DNA of 64,000 nt from Spinacia oleracea. Lineage: Eukaryota > Streptophyta > Magnoliopsida > Caryophyllales > Amaranthaceae. A program made the translations under genes and the position numbers. This document shows, in pieces, positions 25,936-36,820 of the stretch. Position 1 is the first letter of the stretch, and every line of letters starts with the position of its first letter. The DNA lies in assembly GCF_020520425.1 (NCBI RefSeq), contig NC_079487.1, positions 106,116,141 to 106,180,140 of the forward strand, in the 5' to 3' direction. The notes beneath the pieces were generated by a model, which was not told where the DNA came from, ran no database searches, and saw only the letters and a program-made list of their open reading frames with translations.

Positions 25936-26372
25936 TTAATTAATAATTAATAATTAATAATTAATAATTAATAATTAATAATTAATAATTAATAATTAAT
26001 AATTAATAATTAATAATTAATAATTAATAATTAATAATTAATAATTAATAATTAATAATTAATAATTAATAATTAATAATTAATAATTAATAATTAATAA
26101 TTAATAATTAATAATTAATAATTAATAATTAATAATTAATAATTAATAATTAATAATTAATAATTAATAATTAATAATTAATAATTAATAATTAATAATT
26201 AATAATTAATAATTAATAATTAATAATTAATAATTAATAATTAATAATTAATAATTAATAATTAATAATTAATAATTAATAATTAATAATTAATAATTAA
26301 TAATTAATAATTAATAATTAATAATTAATAATTAATAATTAATAATTAATAATTAATAATTAATAATTAATA
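25936..26372. repeat. 7-bp (AATAATT)n tandem array, about 60 copies
   Basis: Near-perfect head-to-tail copies of AATAATT over about 430 bp; the same words resume at 28222-28312 beyond the nested elements, so the array was split by their insertion. Confidence 0.97.
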
Positions 26373-26630
26373 CTTCCTCCGTTCTTTTTTAAATGACACA
26401 ATTATTTAGGCACGTTTACCAATGCACGATATCAAACATTAATATCTCTAATTGTGTATCGGAAAAAATTACAAAAAATTGATATTTAAATAATACTTAC
26501 AGATACGAATCTAATACAACCCCACACGACTATGTTTTTTCTTATGTATAAACCACAAAAGGAAGTCAAAGATGTTTATGTGAATAGTGGCTAAAATCCC
26601 ATTGTGTCATGTAAATAAGAATAGAGAAAG
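26373..26630. mobile_element. Stowaway-type MITE
   Basis: Inverted ends CTTCCTCCGTTCTTTTTTAA and the complement of AAGAATAGAGAAAG, with TA on both sides. Confidence 0.8.
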
Positions 26631-26643
26631 TAACTAATAACTA

Positions 26644-28221
26644 CTCCCTCTATTCCTTTTTGTTTTCCCGTTTCCTTTTTTGGCATTCCTATTTCTTGTT
26701 CCCATACTGAATCTTTACTATTTTTTGTCACGGTTTTTTTACCAAATTACCCTAAAATTCCCCACTATTTGCCAAAAAATCATAAGATTCTACCCCTTAT
26801 CCACCCTCTTTTTCCCCCACCACCCTTATTTAATTATTTAACCATTCCCCATAACCCCACCCCACTACCCGTCCCTTTCACTTCTCTCTCATTCACTTCA
26901 CCCCCTCACCTCTCTGATTTCTCTCACTCTCTCATTTTCTTACTCTCTTTCTCTTCATTTTCTTGCCTTGTTTCTCTCCTCCTCTCACGTTTTTCACTCT
27001 CTCCTCCAAAACATATCTCTGTTCTTCAGATCTAGAAGTGAGATCGTCGCCGCCACCCCAACCAAACCTCCGCCGCATGTATTATGGCTTTAGATGGTGA
27101 AATTCGACCATAAAAACTCTAGATCTAGAGTTTTCATGGTCGAATTTGACCTCTAAATCCTCAAAATCGTGAGTGATAGTAAAGATCAAGTGGGTATTAA
27201 TTTATTTTTGTGTGTTTTTTGGTCGAATTTTCTGGGTGATTTTTGTCGAAATTTTTGGTTGATTTTGGTCGTTATTTTGGCTGAATTTTTGGGTTAAATT
27301 TGGTCGAACTTGGTTGTTGATTTTGGGTTTAATTTTCTCGAATTTCAAGGTTTAATTTTCTCGAATTTGGTCGAATTTCTGGGTTTAATTTTCTCGAATT
27401 TGGTCGAATTTCTGGGTTTAATTTTGCTTGATTTTTTTGGGTTGATTTGAGTTTTTTGGGTTGATTTTTGGCCGCTTTTTTTTGGTCGAAATTTGAGTTG
27501 ATTTTGGTCGAAATTTGGGTTGAATTTTGTTGATTTTTTTTGGTTGGTTTTGGTCGAATTTCTTGTCAAATGTTTGGGTTTTTTGGGTTTAATTTTTGGG
27601 TTGATTGTTGTCGAATTTCTTGGTTGATTTTTGTTGAACTTTTGGGTTGATTTGGTCGACTTTTTGTCTTGATTTTGGTCGAATTTTGTGGTTGAATTTG
27701 GTCGTATCTTGGGGCTGATTTTTTACGAAATATTGGGTTTCTTTTGCCGAACTTTTGGTTGAATCTCTTGGTTGATTTTGTCTAATTCTCTGGGGGTTTT
27801 TTTGTTGAATTTTGTTGATTTTTCTGGGTTTTTTTGTCGAAATTGGTTGATTTTTCTGGGTTTTTTGGTCGAATTTTGTTGATTTTTCTGGGTTTTTTTG
27901 GTTGAATTTTGTTGATTTTTTTTTTGTTGAATTTGGTTGAATTTTGTCTAATTTTATGGGTTTTTTGGTCGAATATTTTTTGATTTTTCGGGTTCGAATT
28001 TAATCTGTTTTTTTTTGTTATTAATAATAAAATATCTCATATTTATCTTATTTCTTTAATATTTTCTCTCTCCTTACTTTATTTTAAACATATAATCTCT
28101 TACACTTAATCATTATTCTTACACTCAATCATTACTCACATCCCAATACAACCAAAGATTCCAGTTTTCTTAAAAACCACCCAACATTTCTTAGTGGAAC
28201 AACAAAAAAGAATGGAGGGAG
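26644..28221. mobile_element. long Stowaway/mariner-type non-autonomous element (1.58 kb)
   Basis: Inverted ends CTCCCTCTATTCCTTTTTGT and the complement of AACAAAAAAGAATGGAGGGAG, flanked by TA. The left arm is pyrimidine-rich (Stowaway-unlike UTR text); the right arm consists of a degenerate TTGGTCGAATTT/GTTGATTTT repeat (about 27190-28000). No transposase frame. Confidence 0.8.
27190..28000. repeat. degenerate GGTTGATTTTGGTCGAATTT repeat
   Basis: The words GGTCGAATTT, GGTTGATTTT and GGGTTTAATTTT alternate many times with variable spacing. It does not look coding on either strand. Confidence 0.85.
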
Positions 28222-29974
28222 TAATATTTAATATTTAATATTTAATAATTAATAATTACTCCACAATAATTAATAATTAATATTTAATAATTAATAATTA
28301 TGTTTATTACAATATTATTATTATTAAGTTGAATTGAATTGAATTAAACTGAACTGAACAGAACCGAATGATCCTGAACTGAACTGAAACTGAACTGCGA
28401 AATAAGTCCTAAAACTGAAATCAAGACAAAAAGAACAGGGCCTTAATTATGCTTGATTGATCGGTTTCTCTGATTGTCCAAGTCTGCATGCTTTGACTTT
28501 CTTTTGTTCCTACTTTGGAACTTCTAGTTTTCTTAGCATAGAAACTTTAAGCATATATTAGTAAAGTTTGCTTGTCATAATCAAAACCATTTGGATCAAC
28601 ACAGATTTATCCTAACCTTCATGTTCTTGATTTGTTTCTATACTATTAGTAAGTTGACATATTCTTATTGCTAGACGATATTTTGCTGACAAATATAAAT
28701 TGCATGCTTAATTTTGGACATACCAGAGATGGTGCGAAAGATGTTGGAGAAAGAAACCTTGCTAATGAGGGTTCAGGACAATGAGGGGCTAACTCCACTC
28801 CACCGTGTTGCTGGAGAGATCAACAAAGGCTCGTATTCTTAAGCTCCTTTTGCAGTATGAGAAAGAAGAGATTGGTGAATCATCGACACTATACATTCAA
28901 GACAACAAGGGGCGAACACCCCCTTCACATTGCAATACTTCGGAGTAATTGGTATGCCATAAAGAAGCTGATAGCATGCCGTCCAGACTGCATCGAGATA
29001 GTAGATGATCATGGGCAGAATGCGGTACACTATGCTGCCAAGTGGGGCTGTCTCGTTAAAACTGAAACTTTGGTAGAGAAAAAAGGACGCTTTGATGTTC
29101 TCCTTAATGACAAAGATGCAGATGGGAATACGCCTCTCCATCTTTTCGCCGCAGCTCTTCCTACCTCTAGCCATGTTTGTGTTATTAGACTTCCAATTTT
29201 TACTAGATTAAATAACTCATTCCTCAACCTCAAGGCATTCAATAAACAAAATCTTACCGTTGGGGATATCTTGGCCTCCAAAATTCCCACCATTCATCCC
29301 GATTCAGTAAGTTCTTATTATGTCTTGTACAATTAAGTTTGTGAATATATTGTTTAATTATGTTTAATTTGTAGAATAATATACAGCAAGTGAGAAGTTG
29401 GATGGCACCAAGAGGAAAACGAATTAACAAATATGAAAGAGAAGTTGACGTTGAGAAAGGAAATAGTAATGTAGAATCAAAACTTGTGACGCTCAGAAAA
29501 GAAGCTCAAGGACACTCTTTGGTGGCGACATTGATTGCAACAGTATCTTTCGCTGCTGGTTTCACAGTCCCCGGCGGATTTAATCAAAACAATGGAGAGA
29601 ATATAGGAATGGCAGTGCTTAAAAGTAAGGCTGCCTTCAAAGTATTCTTGATCTCAGATGCCATAGCCTTCACATGCTCTGCTGTTGCAATACTCTGCTA
29701 CTTTTCTCTTGTAAGTACGGAATCTACCTGGACAACTGAGGCTCACTCGTTTACAGCCCGTATACTAAATATCATTTCATTGGGTGCATTGATGTTAGCA
29801 TTTACCACAGGTGTATCAGTCGTGGTATCTCAGTCACCTCACCTAGTCTTTGCATTATGGGCTATTTTTATGGTTTTTCTCTTCTACTATACCTCACTAG
29901 TTACCCGGACTCTTCGAGCTGTACGGGACTACTGTGCAAGATGTTCTGTTAGAAATCGTCACACGTTCGAGTAA

Positions 29975-30933
29975 GATTGGAAATTGTTTTCTGCTAGCTC
30001 TCCCAAGAAATACTGCATAATGCAAGAGCATAAAGAAAGCTGCGGTTTAAGAGCTCTGTTTTGTACTTTGTTAATTGTTATGACATTTGCTTTAATCTCT
30101 GATAAATAGGTTATCTATATTGTGTGATTGAATTTCAATCTTCTCATGGGGTTAGCAAAATCATTAAATTTTTTGTTGGAACTTTGTCAAATAATCATAT
30201 GGGGTAAAATCGGACTTGGGTTGTTATGGGTCGGATGCGGGTTCGGTTAAAACTAGTCGTATACTACTCGAGTTACGGATCTCCTCAGGTTGCTAGTGGA
30301 TCGGGTTCGGGTCTTTGATTCACGGGTCAAACCGGATTTCAGATCGGTTCAGATCGGTTTAAAAAGGCTCTACTTCTCGGATATATACGATTCGGATATC
30401 GATCGGTTTCGGTCAATTTCTCGGATCGGGTCACTTTTTGACAGCCCTTTTGTACTCCTACTTGGAGGAAGAGCTGACGTTATATTATGGGCTTATTATT
30501 TGAGTGAAGATATCCATGCAGTGATGCAGGTTATGTGTCCTTGGGCCCATGTGAATGATGCTTGTACTAAAGAAGCCAAAGTCTCAACTCTCAAGGGGAG
30601 CTGACTGCATTTCCTCTTATTTCGAAAATAATAAATTTAGATAAGATAAATTTAGAAAAAATAAGAATACTTTATAATTAATAACTAAGCAAGTTAAGAA
30701 AAGATCATAAGTTTTTAAAAAAAAAAAAAAAGAGTGAAAATCAGATGGATAACGCACCCTTGAGGCGCATTTCATCACATTTTTTTGTCACATGTGCAAA
30801 CCATGTGTGGGGGAAAACGAGAGGAAGTTCACTATGGGCATAATACATTCTTCATATGTGAAGCGAGAAGCTCGGGCACGAGGTGATTTTCCACGCGAAA
30901 ATAACATTTTTTACAAAAGGTCTTGTATGAACT
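29975..30933. other. 3' region of the broken ankyrin-PGG gene and degenerate repeat
   Basis: The first about 150 bases are a likely former 3' UTR. At about 30200-30440 the words GGGTTCGG, GATCGGTTC and GGATCGGGT recur as a low-complexity tract. Nothing coding is evident. Confidence 0.45.
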
Positions 30934-31219
30934 GGGTGTACAATAAATTTATTGTACACCAACATAACTTTTACCCAATTTTCTTTAACTTTTACCAAAT
31001 TTTCTTAATTTTTATATTTTTAAAAAGTAAGATGATAGATAAATATTTTAAAGGGCTAAATGATAAATTTTATACATTATTAGTGATTTTGAAGAAATAT
31101 TTTTTATTAAAATGAAAATTTTATCACTAAAAAATAGATAACTTTTACGTATATAAGGGTAACTTTTAAGCATTTTACATTAACTTTAATTTCGGTATAC
31201 AATATTTATCGTACAACCC
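30934..31219. mobile_element. MITE-like sequence with palindromic ends
   Basis: Its left end is a perfect 26-bp palindrome (30935-30960: GGTGTACAATAAA and its complement). The right end (31194-31219, GGTATACAATATTTATCGTA) is a diverged copy, giving terminal inverted repeats of about 26 bp around 230 bp of AT-rich DNA. I could not find a clear target duplication. Confidence 0.5.
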
Positions 31220-31364
31220 ATGTAAATAAGAATTTGTGCATCCTTTAAATGTGTAACAGTACTGTAAGGGGAAAAAACTAATTCGTAAAAATATGGTAAT
31301 GATAGAAATCATAAAGAGTCCTTTGCATGAACAGATTCGAATACAAAATCTCATAAAACAGTAA

Positions 31365-31808
31365 TCTATTACTATATACTAAAAGAGACACCGGAAATGA
31401 CACGTGTCAATTCCTGGTGCGATTTTTTCCCGTCAAAAATCACTTTCCCAAAAAAGTGTATCTGTTTTATTTTATTTTTATTCTCTACCTTTTTTTTATA
31501 AACTATTCCTTATTTATGTATGGAAACAAATTTTAGTTTATAAATTATGGCAATAATAGATACAACGTAATAATAATTATTCTAAATTGGTAATATTTTA
31601 GTCAAATCACTATATTAATAATGAAAAATATATCACTCAATATTTTGGTCAAATTGTCATATTAGCATTTTAAATATGCATATTAGATGAATAAATTTAA
31701 ACGAGTATATTAAAAATGTTATAACTATACAGTAGTTTGAGAAATATTCAGTTAAATATTTTGTTAAAAAAAATATCAAAGTCCGTGCGTGCACGGGATC
31801 TAATCTAG
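31365..31808 (+). mobile_element. non-autonomous Helitron (444 bp)
   Basis: Begins TCTATTACTATATACTAAAAG after an A and ends ATCTAATCTAG before a T. A GC-rich hairpin CCGTGC-GT-GCACGG (31783-31796) sits 12 bases before the CTAG end, the standard Helitron 3' structure. No target duplication, as expected for this class. Confidence 0.85.
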
Positions 31809-32599
31809 TTTCACATATAAAGGACTAGTTTGGTTGAAATTCTAATGCATGAGAAGTCTTATTTCCTAGGAAGTGAAGAGCAAAGTAATTGTTTGGTTGA
31901 CATGAGCATGGGAAGTGAAACTTCCTAGGAAGTTCTACTTTCCCTAAAATGGAGGAAGTTGCTTAATTACCTAGTCTCCCCTAGGTAAGTAGAATTTTCC
32001 ATGGTAATTCTAACTTCCTATAGTCAACCAAACAAGAATACTTAATTCCAAGAAAGTTAAAACACATGGAAGAAAATAGGAAAATTTGTCAAAAAGGACC
32101 TTTTAGAATCAAAAAATTGTCAAAAATGACCTTTTAAAAAAAGTGGTGAAAGAAGGCCCAATTGTGATTTTTTGTTGTCAATAAGGACCAGGAGTGATTT
32201 TCCGGTGGTCAACTCTTGGATTCCGGCGTTGACCTACACGTGTCACACACGTGTATTAAAAAAAAAAGAAAAAAAAATTCCCTCCATTTTACCCCACCGG
32301 TTTACTTTCCCCAACTAACAACAATAACAATATAACGACAGCTAGCAACAACAACACATAAGACGCAGCAGCCGTACCGGCTCCGACAACACCAGTTACG
32401 GAAAGATCAAGGGGCGGCGCGAGGGACAGAAGACGCCGGTGGTGGCACGCACCCATCAAGGAGAGAGAAGAGTTAGGCGAAAGAGGTGAGGGGATTTAAC
32501 AGTTATTTCCATGTACTTTTTTACAATTTGTTTCCAAATATGGGGGTTTAAGATTTTTGATACTCTAGTGCCACTAGTAGAAAAAACCCCTGTTGCAAC

Positions 32600-32815
32600 C
32601 CCCTTGTTGCAGCGTACATGTAATAATACGCTTCAACAACCAGTAGGTCAACGCGGGTCAAACTTTATAAAGGGTTGTTGCAGCGTACAAATTAATTGCC
32701 CGCAGCAAGAGAGTTTTTTGCAGCGTACAAAGTAAAAGCCCCCTGCAATAGCCCATTTATTTTGCAGCGTACAGATAAAAGCCCCCTGCAATCATGTAAA
32801 TTTTTTTCGCTGCAA
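32600..32815. repeat. left subterminal repeats of the CACTA element
   Basis: Several copies of TTGCAGCGTACA and the CCCCCTGCAA word in direct orientation. Confidence 0.85.
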
Positions 32816-35800
32816 AGCTAATTAAGAAAAACATTTCATCTCAAACCTAAGGACCAAATTCGAGAACCATATCCACGCTCAGTACTCCCTCTTCTTCCCT
32901 CAGCTTTCCCTGCGTGAAGCCATTTCTAACACCGCGTACTCTCTCACCTCCTCATTCTTCTTCTTCTTCATCTGCTCTCTTTCTCTCTCCTAAATCCCTT
33001 CTTTCTCCGCCATATTCCCCCAATTCCGAGGTCCTTTTCGTGAATTCTCCCCCGTTTTCTCGCCGCGGTTTCTTCCCCAGGTAACTCCCATTTCGACGCT
33101 TTTTTCTGAATCCCCCCTTTTTTGTTCTAAGTTTTCTCTAATTCGTGGTTTTTTGGGGTTTTTTGGGGTTTTTTGCAAGTAATTGTTGAAATTGGGTGAC
33201 AATTCGTCTTGGTTTTTGTGAAAATTTGCTTTGATTAGGTTCTTGTTGTTCAACCCTAATTTGATTCGCTTTTCTGTTGTTGCTGCAAATTTCCCTACCT
33301 TATTTCTTTAATAATCGACATGTGTTGGTTATGAAGCCTATTACAGATCTTAATTACTGTTTTATTTATTTATTTTTGTGAAATTTGGGCTAATTCTTTC
33401 AATTGGGTTGCTATTATATTTATCAAATGAGAAATTAATTGGTGTTGGAAAGTTAGCAAATCTTATGGCAAGAAAGTTGTTGAATTATGATTTTTTCGGA
33501 TTTGATTAGTCTTTTGTGACGTAGGTGCAGAAAACTTTACTAGAGATTGTGATTTTCCATTTCTATGTAAGCAAGTTTTAGCTTGTAATTGAGGTTTCTG
33601 TTGTTTGACGATTGTAATTTTTCAATTCAATGATTATAAAGTGTGAACAAGAATTTGAGTGGTTGTAGAAAGTGAGTGACTTTTCATTGTGAAAGAAGTT
33701 ACCTCAGTATGAATTCTTGTAATTATGATTAGTCTAACCCGGAACGTGGGCAAAAACTTTCCTGGTAAATGTGACTTTACCTTTCAGTTTATGCTGAGGG
33801 TTTTCTTGTTTGCATAATACTTGGTGTGGTTTTTCATTGGATACTCATTTTAGGAATATATGTAATGCTTTCTGTCATGGTTGGCTATATCCTAGTAGGC
33901 AATTCTTGTTAAATTGAAGAGTCTCTTTGCATATTTAGAGTCATTTTTGCTTTTGTTGTTCTGAAGTTACTCCCTTGGTCAATGTTTTAGGCGGTGAGTA
34001 TGTCACAGCTATATTTGCGAAAGTAACTTTCCCTTCTCAAGTAAAACGTTGAAGGATAGTAAAGTAGTCCTATGATAATGTTACTTGGTTCGTGGGCTGG
34101 ACCCCAGACCTTGTTACCGATTGCTGCAGTGATTCTAGTGAATCACAGGTCCAACGTGAACCTAACTTGCTGAAGGCCACGGCTCAGTTCATTAACTCAG
34201 ATGATCCACACTGTCTCTTCCTTGGTGACTTACAATCCATTCAATTGAATTTTTTCTCATGACTCAACGGTGGAAATCTAGAAAGACAGTCGAGGAGGGA
34301 ATTTGTGGTCCTAGCCTGTGATTCAAGTTTAGTTATTTTTATTCTTTTATTCTTGATTCTATTACAGGTGCATGATTTGTTGCAATGCAGTAATGTGATT
34401 CCTTTTTGTAGTTTCTGATGGTTTAGAGTGAAGTGGTTCCATTTGACTTGATTTGCTTAAGTGACCTTCTTATGGTGCTCTCAAGGACATGACACTGACT
34501 TGATTTTAGATCAATAGTGGGTTTCCAGCTGTTGTGTTGGATAGAAGTTTTAAACTAAATCTCAAAGTGCGCCAAAAAGAACGTTTTTTAACCTTAAGTA
34601 TAAATATACAATATTCTGACATCTTAAAGTTTGATGTGTCGCGGTAAGCTGACTGCCTTGATCCTGACTCCTGAGCACCATTTTTGTCAGGGACTTCAGC
34701 AAGTTCAATGTTCTTTTTTAAATATTTTTTATCTCTTGAGTTTTTTTTCTCTATGAGGGTTGGCCCAGTTAGCTGTGTACAGGTGTACTTCTCCCGACTC
34801 TTGTTTGTTCAATCTTCTGAATTGTCTGAGTGTACCTTTTTTCTTTTGAAACAATTTATCTCCCCCCCACCCCCTATCAGAGTTTTATGGTACAGGGGTG
34901 TAAGTCAGTAACTCGGTATAAGCTTTTCTCATGTCATTATTACGTAGCATCATTATAATATATTATACTGCACTTTTAGTGTCATTTTTGGGTTAGTTGG
35001 TTAGAGGTAAAACTGTATTTACTTGGCCTGCACAGATCCTGCCAATGGAATAAATGTATACATGCTTGAGTTGTTGCTGTTTTATTTTATTTTAAAGACA
35101 AGGAAACAAAAAGCAGGCCTTCCTATATCTGGAATAAACTAGAGTTGTTGCTGTTGTCAATGGCTTCTTAAACTTCTTTTTTTGTTTAGCAATTTCAATT
35201 TTGGCGATTCTTTGTTTTAATGGTCACTGTTATATCTGTTATTCTGTAGAATCCTGTTTGATGCCAATGTGGATCATTCTTATTATGACGGTCTGCTCTG
35301 GACACTACGGTATGCCGTACATATAAGTATCTCTTAATTCTTGAATCTTCTATAACTTCTGCCTTAGATTTATTTCTGCAACATATCTTCTTAATTTGTT
35401 TGGTTCCGACTTCTATTTTTTTCTCCCTGCATGAAGGAGCTTACATCAACTCTCGATGCTGCTTGTGCCCCTAGTGATCTGGATTGATCTGCAGCAATAC
35501 CTGAACTCAATGTTGTTTATGGTAGAGTGAGCAGGCGCAAGGTCCCAATCTGAAAGTTGTGGCAGCTAAGCTGGCTACTGATCTGCACGTACTGATCTGC
35601 ACATCAGTTACTTGCATTTTCCATAATGATATGCAACTAGGATAGCCAACAATTTGGGCTGCTGTCTGACGGGTTTTCCTCCTCACAGGAACATCGAATA
35701 CTGGTGAGCATGTCCATCAGTCTCTAAATATTTGCTCAGAGTTGTTCCAGATAACTTTTTCAGCATTTTGATTTACAAAAGATATACTCCGTATTAATTT

Positions 35801-35827
35801 TAGGATTTGCTTAGCGTGTATCTACAG
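32816..35827. other. CACTA interior, non-coding or captured host non-coding DNA
   Basis: The stretch around 32880-33080 (pyrimidine-rich, then a possible splice donor at 33080) resembles a plant 5' UTR and first intron and may be captured together with the downstream kinesin fragment. I cannot recognise any protein in 33080-35800. Confidence 0.35.
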
Positions 35828-36075
35828 GGGAGCTTGGTGCTGCTCGGGCAAACCAAGACAATGCAGACACAAAAGACTTAAAAGAGCAGGTATTTACAGT
35901 TGTTGACTTCCTTATAGTTAACTTACTGTCTCTGAAGTTTGAACTGACAGTTGAAACATGTGATCACTCTGTTCTGTGCTAGGTTTCCAACCTCAAAGCA
36001 GCTTTAGCCAAGAAGGAAGAAGAAATGGAGAACCTTTCTCGTCCATTAACCAGCACTCCAGAAACAATCTGGTAA
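35828..36075 (+). pseudogene. captured kinesin-14-like gene fragment (two exons)
   Basis: Exon 35828-35889 reads ELGAARANQDNADTKDLKEQ up to a GT donor. Exon 35983-36075, after a TAG acceptor, reads VSNLKAALAKKEEEMENLSR and continues to a stop. This matches the junction between motor domain and coiled coil of plant kinesin-14-type proteins (ELGAAR...LKEQ...LK.AL..KE), including a phase-0 intron. No motor domain is present, so this is a fragment carried by the CACTA element, not a working kinesin. Identification rests on my recollection of the family. Confidence 0.7.
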
Positions 36076-36820
36076 ACTGATTGGCTTAAATTATCGAGTA
36101 TCTAGATGAACCACTGAACATACTTGACCAGATTGATTTTATGACCCCTTTGTGTTTTGCTGTTTTGGTTATTTGTCATGCATGTTTGTCAATTTTAAAA
36201 TGCTTGGTATGTTCCCTTGCAAATATTTATGTGGAGTTCATTGTTTGAACTTTAGCCAAATTTAGAGTTTATGCAATAACCTGTAATGTTATTAAAAGTT
36301 TATAAATGTAGAAAACAGAAATATTAAGAGAATTGTTTAGGGAGAGATAGTAGAGACGTATGGAGAGAGAAAGTAAATAATTAATACAATCCCGTATTAC
36401 ATCTTACACCCTAGCTGCCTTAAGCTGTAACAAACCCAGATTATGTTACATGAGGTGAGATTATAATCTAATATTGCAACACTTAATCAATAAAGTCTGG
36501 CCAAACAAGATTGACAAGAATCCAAAAGAAGCAATAGGAGAAATAGTAAATTAATCAATAATTGAAAGCAATAAAGTCAACCCCTTTCATGTATCCCTTA
36601 AAACCATATAATTAGACTACTCACACATATTTAAAGAAATTAAAGACATTCAATAATTCATCATGATATTAATAGAAGACAAATTAGGGTTTAATGAATA
36701 ACGAAGAACAATAATTAAACAATCTAAAAGCATAAAACGAAGAAAAGACAAAAATGAAAATAATACCTGAAACTTGATTAATGAAAAGAGTTGTCAAAAA
36801 CAAGAAACATATTAACTTCA

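Larger units (their letters stand above)
25788..28442. mobile_element. Harbinger-like element hosting simple-repeat arrays and nested MITEs
   Basis: Terminal inverted repeats GGCCCTGTTCTTT / AAAGAACAGGGCC with TTA on both sides (25785-25787, 28443-28445). Subterminal CTGAACTGAA repeats lie at both ends. The inside holds a 7-bp tandem array interrupted by two Stowaway-type elements. No transposase. Confidence 0.85.
24971..28602. repeat. dispersed repeat copy 1, interrupted by a Harbinger-like element
   Basis: Starts around GGGGGATGAATTGT (about 24995) and ends around TTTGCTTGTCATAATCAAAACC...GGATCAACA (about 28602). The same start and end words, and TCTTCATGTTCCATGTTGC-like internal text, recur at about 39160-40459. 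Without the element at 25788-28442 it is about 1 kb. Family not recognised; an LTR or LTR-derived sequence is possible. Confidence 0.45.
11933..29974 (+). pseudogene. broken ankyrin-repeat/PGG-domain membrane protein gene with a 16-kb intron
   Basis: Pieces collinear with the intact paralogue at 51839-54874: 11933-12239 (start MALTG; KGMEPKLYLAASSG), 12335-12711 (ankyrin repeats NKDTALHDAAREGH, GEIPLYLAAERGS, GRTPLHAAVQWGK), 28727-29302 (ankyrin repeats) and 29374-29974 (PGG domain, FTVPGGFNQN, four hydrophobic segments). Intact relatives are ITN1/ACD6-like membrane proteins of defence or stress signalling. Breaks seen by comparison: a frame break with loss of about a dozen codons and a TGA at 12406-12408; a frameshift near 28826; an extra C in the C-run at 28919-28923. 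An extra 94-bp GT-AG interval (12240-12334) is absent from the paralogue. The intron 12712-28726 has valid splice sites but is packed with transposons, against 747 bp in the paralogue. The last exon (PGG) is intact, so a truncated protein cannot be excluded. Confidence 0.85.

Noticed and set aside
26769-27035. Pro/Leu/Ser-rich 88-codon frame
   Set aside because: Pyrimidine-rich low-complexity DNA inside a non-autonomous Stowaway-type element.
31813-32069. Possible MITE (AGTTTGGTTG... left, ...CAATCAAACAT near 40950 right) split by the MULE
   Set aside because: The proposed inverted ends agree over too few bases and no target duplication was found.
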